From: Flexivirga aerilata
Lineage (GTDB): Bacteria; Actinomycetota; Actinomycetes; Actinomycetales; Dermatophilaceae
Direction of reading: 5' to 3'
Assembly (NCBI RefSeq): GCF_013002715.1
Contig: NZ_JABENB010000002.1
Coordinates: 707,389-771,388, forward strand
DNA length: 64,000 nucleotides
Shown here in pieces: positions 62,139-64,000 of this stretch. The position numbers and the translations under genes were made by a program. The notes beneath the pieces were generated by a model that was not told the origin of the DNA, searched no databases, and worked only from the letters and a program-made list of their open reading frames with translations. How positions within the stretch are numbered: position 1 is the first letter of the stretch; each line of letters begins with the position of its first letter.

Positions 62139-63398
62139 GTGAGCAACATCTTCGACGAGCTGCAGTGGCGCGGGCTGGTGGCACAGACCACCGACGAGGC
62201 CGCGCTGCGCGAGGCACTCGCCGACGGGAAACTCACCATGTATGTCGGGTTCGACCCCTCCGCCGAGTCGTTGCACATCGGCAACCTCGTGCAGCTGATC
62301 GTCGCCCGCAAGATGCAGCAGGCCGGTCACCGGGTGATCGCGCTGGTCGGTGGATCCACCGGGCTGATCGGCGATCCCAAACCCGACTCCGAGCGCGTGC
62401 TGCGCAGCAAGGAAGCGGTCGCGGAGGCGGTGGCTTCGATCCGCACCCAGGCCGAGGCACTGCTCGACTTCACCGGCGACAACCCGGCCACGATGGTCAA
62501 CAACCTCGACTGGACCGAGCCGATTTCCGCGCTGGACTTCCTGCGTGACTACGGCAAGCACTTCCGGGTCAACGCGATGATCAAGAAGGATGCGGTGTCC
62601 CGTCGGCTGAACAGCGACCAGGGGATCAGCTACACCGAGTTCAGTTACCAGATCCTGCAGGGGCTGGACTACCTGCACCTCTACCGTGACGAGGGCGTCA
62701 CGCTGCAGCTCGGCGGCAGCGACCAGTGGGGCAACCTGCTCGCCGGCGTCGACCTGATCCACTCCGCCGAGGGGGTCTCGGTGCACGCCATGACGACGCC
62801 GCTCATCACCGACGCGAACGGCCGCAAGTACGGCAAGTCGGAGGGCAACGCGCTCTGGCTCAACCGCGACCTGATGTCGCCATACGCCTTCTACCAGTTC
62901 TGGATCAACATCGAGGACGCCGAAGTCGTCAACAAGTTGCGCGTCTTCACCGACTTCGACCAGGAGCAGATCGCCGAGTTCGCCCGTCAGGTCGAGGAGG
63001 AGCCGTTCCGGCGCGCCGGGCAGAAAGCACTCGCCGAATCGGTGACGACCCTGGTCCACGGCGCCGAGGCGACGGCGGCGGTGGAGGCCGCATCCGAGGC
63101 GTTGTTCGGCAAGGGCGATGTCTCCGGGCTCGACCCGCAGACGCTCACCGACGCGACCGCCGAGCTGCCGGGGGCACCCGTCGCACCGGGCACCGACATC
63201 GTCGAGGTGCTGATCGCGCTGGGGATCGCAGACTCCCGCAACAGTGCCCGGCGGCTCATCGGGGACGGCGGCATCTCGGTGAACAACGAGAAGGTGACCG
63301 ACCCGGAGGCGACGCTGGGCGAGGACGCGTTCCTGCACGACCAGGTGGCGATCGTAAAGCGCGGTCGCAAGCACCTGGCCGCCGCCCGGCGGGCGTGA
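62139..63398 (+). CDS. tyrS: Tyrosyl-tRNA synthetase
   Basis: Class I synthetase charging tRNA-Tyr; 419 aa. The HIGH-type motif is SLHIGNL, KMSKS-type KYGKSEGNALW, tyrosine pocket YVGFDPSAESLHIGN and GGSDQWGN. A C-terminal S4 domain (NSARRLIGDGGISVNNEKVTDPEATL) binds the tRNA. GTG 62139 start with weak GGACAACGAC upstream. Its stop sits in GTGACC-GA-GGTCAC (63395-63408), and the rRNA promoter begins only 22 bp downstream. Confidence 0.97.
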   Translation: MSNIFDELQWRGLVAQTTDEAALREALADGKLTMYVGFDPSAESLHIGNLVQLIVARKMQQAGHRVIALVGGSTGLIGDPKPDSERVLRSKEAVAEAVASIRTQAEALLDFTGDNPATMVNNLDWTEPISALDFLRDYGKHFRVNAMIKKDAVSRRLNSDQGISYTEFSYQILQGLDYLHLYRDEGVTLQLGGSDQWGNLLAGVDLIHSAEGVSVHAMTTPLITDANGRKYGKSEGNALWLNRDLMSPYAFYQFWINIEDAEVVNKLRVFTDFDQEQIAEFARQVEEEPFRRAGQKALAESVTTLVHGAEATAAVEAASEALFGKGDVSGLDPQTLTDATAELPGAPVAPGTDIVEVLIALGIADSRNSARRLIGDGGISVNNEKVTDPEATLGEDAFLHDQVAIVKRGRKHLAAARRA

Positions 63399-63419
63399 CC
63401 GAGGTCACGGTCTCACGGC

Positions 63420-63448
63420 TTGGCAGAGGGTTGCGGGATCTGTATAGT
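63420..63448 (+). promoter_or_regulatory. rRNA operon promoter
   Basis: TTGGCA (63420-63425), 17-bp spacer, TATAGT (63443-63448): a near-consensus housekeeping sigma promoter, ~450 nt before the 16S gene. A perfect -35-like TTGACA overlaps its end (63448-63453) but no matching -10 follows. Confidence 0.8.
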
Positions 63449-63454
63449 TGACAT

Positions 63455-63890
63455 CCGCTGCTTTCGCGGGAGAGAGACCTCCGGCAGGGCAGCCGCCCGG
63501 TTCAGCGGAGCGGATTTGGCAGGTCGGACCTGCTGCCTGTAACGTTGAACTTCGTTGCCCGGGAGGCACGGACAAGCCGGAGAGATCCGGATGGCCGGTC
63601 CCGATTGCGACAAATCCATCCGAACCGATCATATTCGAGCGGTCATTGTGCTGCCCGAAATCATCCGGATCACGCCGATTTGGAAGATGATCGAAGAGGA
63701 TGTAAGTTTTAAGAAGTCGCCCAGAGCGAAACAGCTTGATAAAGCTGCGGAACTCTTCGGAGCGGTCGTTTTTTGAGAACTCAACAGCGTGTCGAGTGAT
63801 TGATGCCAATTGTATGTTGGTTTTGATCGTTTTTGTAGCATTTTTGCTCTTGATCGATTTTTTAGCCATGGTTTGAATTTTTTGTATTTT
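63455..63890 (+). other. rRNA operon leader (pre-16S)
   Basis: Non-coding leader, switching from GC-rich to clearly AT-rich after about 63600. It holds hairpins GCAGGTC-G-GACCTGC (63519-63533) and CAGCTT-GATA-AAGCTG (63732-63747). TTTTGAGAACTCAACAGCGTG (about 63770-63790) is the conserved box region before actinobacterial 16S genes associated with antitermination/processing. Open frames in this stretch on both strands look accidental. Confidence 0.8.
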
Positions 63891-64000
63891 TTTGCGGAGA
63901 GTTTGATCCTGGCTCAGGACGAACGCTGGCGGCGTGCTTAACACATGCAAGTCGAACGATGAAGGACCAGCTTGCTGGTTTGGATTAGTGGCGAACGGGT
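63891..64000 (+). rRNA. rrs: 16S ribosomal RNA, 5' part only
   Basis: AGAGTTTGATCCTGGCTCAG (primer-27F site) begins at 63898, equal to E. coli position 8, placing the mature 5' end near 63891. GACGAACGCTGGCGGCGTGC and the variable-loop stem around ACCAGCTTGCTGGT follow. The gene continues past the window. Sequence is actinobacterial in type. Confidence 0.98.

Noticed and set aside
63448..63476. Second rRNA promoter with -35 TTGACA at 63448
   Set aside because: The position 17 nt downstream reads AGAGAG, not a -10 hexamer.
63405..63950. Open frames on both strands in the rRNA leader, including a 181-aa minus-strand frame
   Set aside because: They overlap the rRNA promoter, leader boxes and the 16S gene itself, and have no coding-like composition or homology features.

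Overview
The window is high-GC DNA with dense, tightly packed genes, many GTG starts, many 4-nt stop/start overlaps (ATGA/GTGA) and several leaderless-type promoters. Together with the gene content (glnA2-glnE, PriA-type HisA, infC starting on ATC, argCJBDFRH order, and a 16S 5' end of actinobacterial type) this points to an actinobacterium, probably of the Micrococcales (Dermacoccaceae/Intrasporangiaceae-like). The family placement is inference; no search was run.

Layout. 1-6.7 kb: end of a plant-polysaccharide locus (sugar ABC permease carrying a 1-nt frameshift, two GH3 glycosidases, xylose isomerase). 6.7-12.4 kb: a DUF4037 protein, an MFS exporter with a palindrome over its start codon, panB, and a secreted M6 (immune inhibitor A-like) metalloprotease. 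12.4-17.6 kb: nitrogen control pair glnA2-glnE and a FetB-like permease. 17.6-23.7 kb: histidine operon hisD-hisC-hisB-(unknown)-hisH-priA-SseB-like gene; no hisF or hisG is seen. 23.7-26.8 kb: an MFS remnant and a three-gene membrane-lipid operon (membrane protein, patatin, acyltransferase). 26.8-28.2 kb: lipoamide dehydrogenase. 28.3-35.6 kb: a divergent polyol locus (SorC regulator against binding protein, two permeases, mannitol-type dehydrogenase, xylulokinase). 35.6-42.7 kb: a DUF952-SRPBCC fusion, a 54-aa ORF and an aromatic-degradation locus (flavin monooxygenase, FAA hydrolase, extradiol dioxygenase, GntR/FCD regulator, MFS). 42.7-46.2 kb: small secreted proteins flanking an HTH gene, a YcaQ-like DNA glycosylase and a DUF6886-like gene. 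46.3-53.5 kb: infC-rpmI-rplT-trmH-histidine kinase-pheST. 53.6-60.9 kb: argCJBDFRH with an apparent ArgR operator. 60.9-64 kb: a P-loop kinase-like gene, a 3-methyladenine glycosylase, tyrS and the start of an rRNA operon.

How the genes fit together. Xylose from xylo-oligosaccharides and xylulose or fructose from polyols both lead to D-xylulose handling: xylA sits in the first sugar locus and xylB in the polyol locus, about 30 kb apart. Neither ABC system has its own ATPase here, so a shared MsiK-type ATPase elsewhere is likely. The arginine operon carries its own repressor gene.

Themes at sequence level. (1) A heptamer GTATGNC / GNCATAC recurs across the window and appears to force rare ATA(Ile) and TAT(Tyr) codons. 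(2) TAGACT/TAGAAT/TAGGCT-like -10 boxes lie 6-8 nt before start codons, suggesting leaderless mRNAs. (3) At three operon junctions short insert-like segments separate duplicated ATGA/GTGA start motifs. No CRISPR array, prophage, complete IS or tRNA gene was seen.
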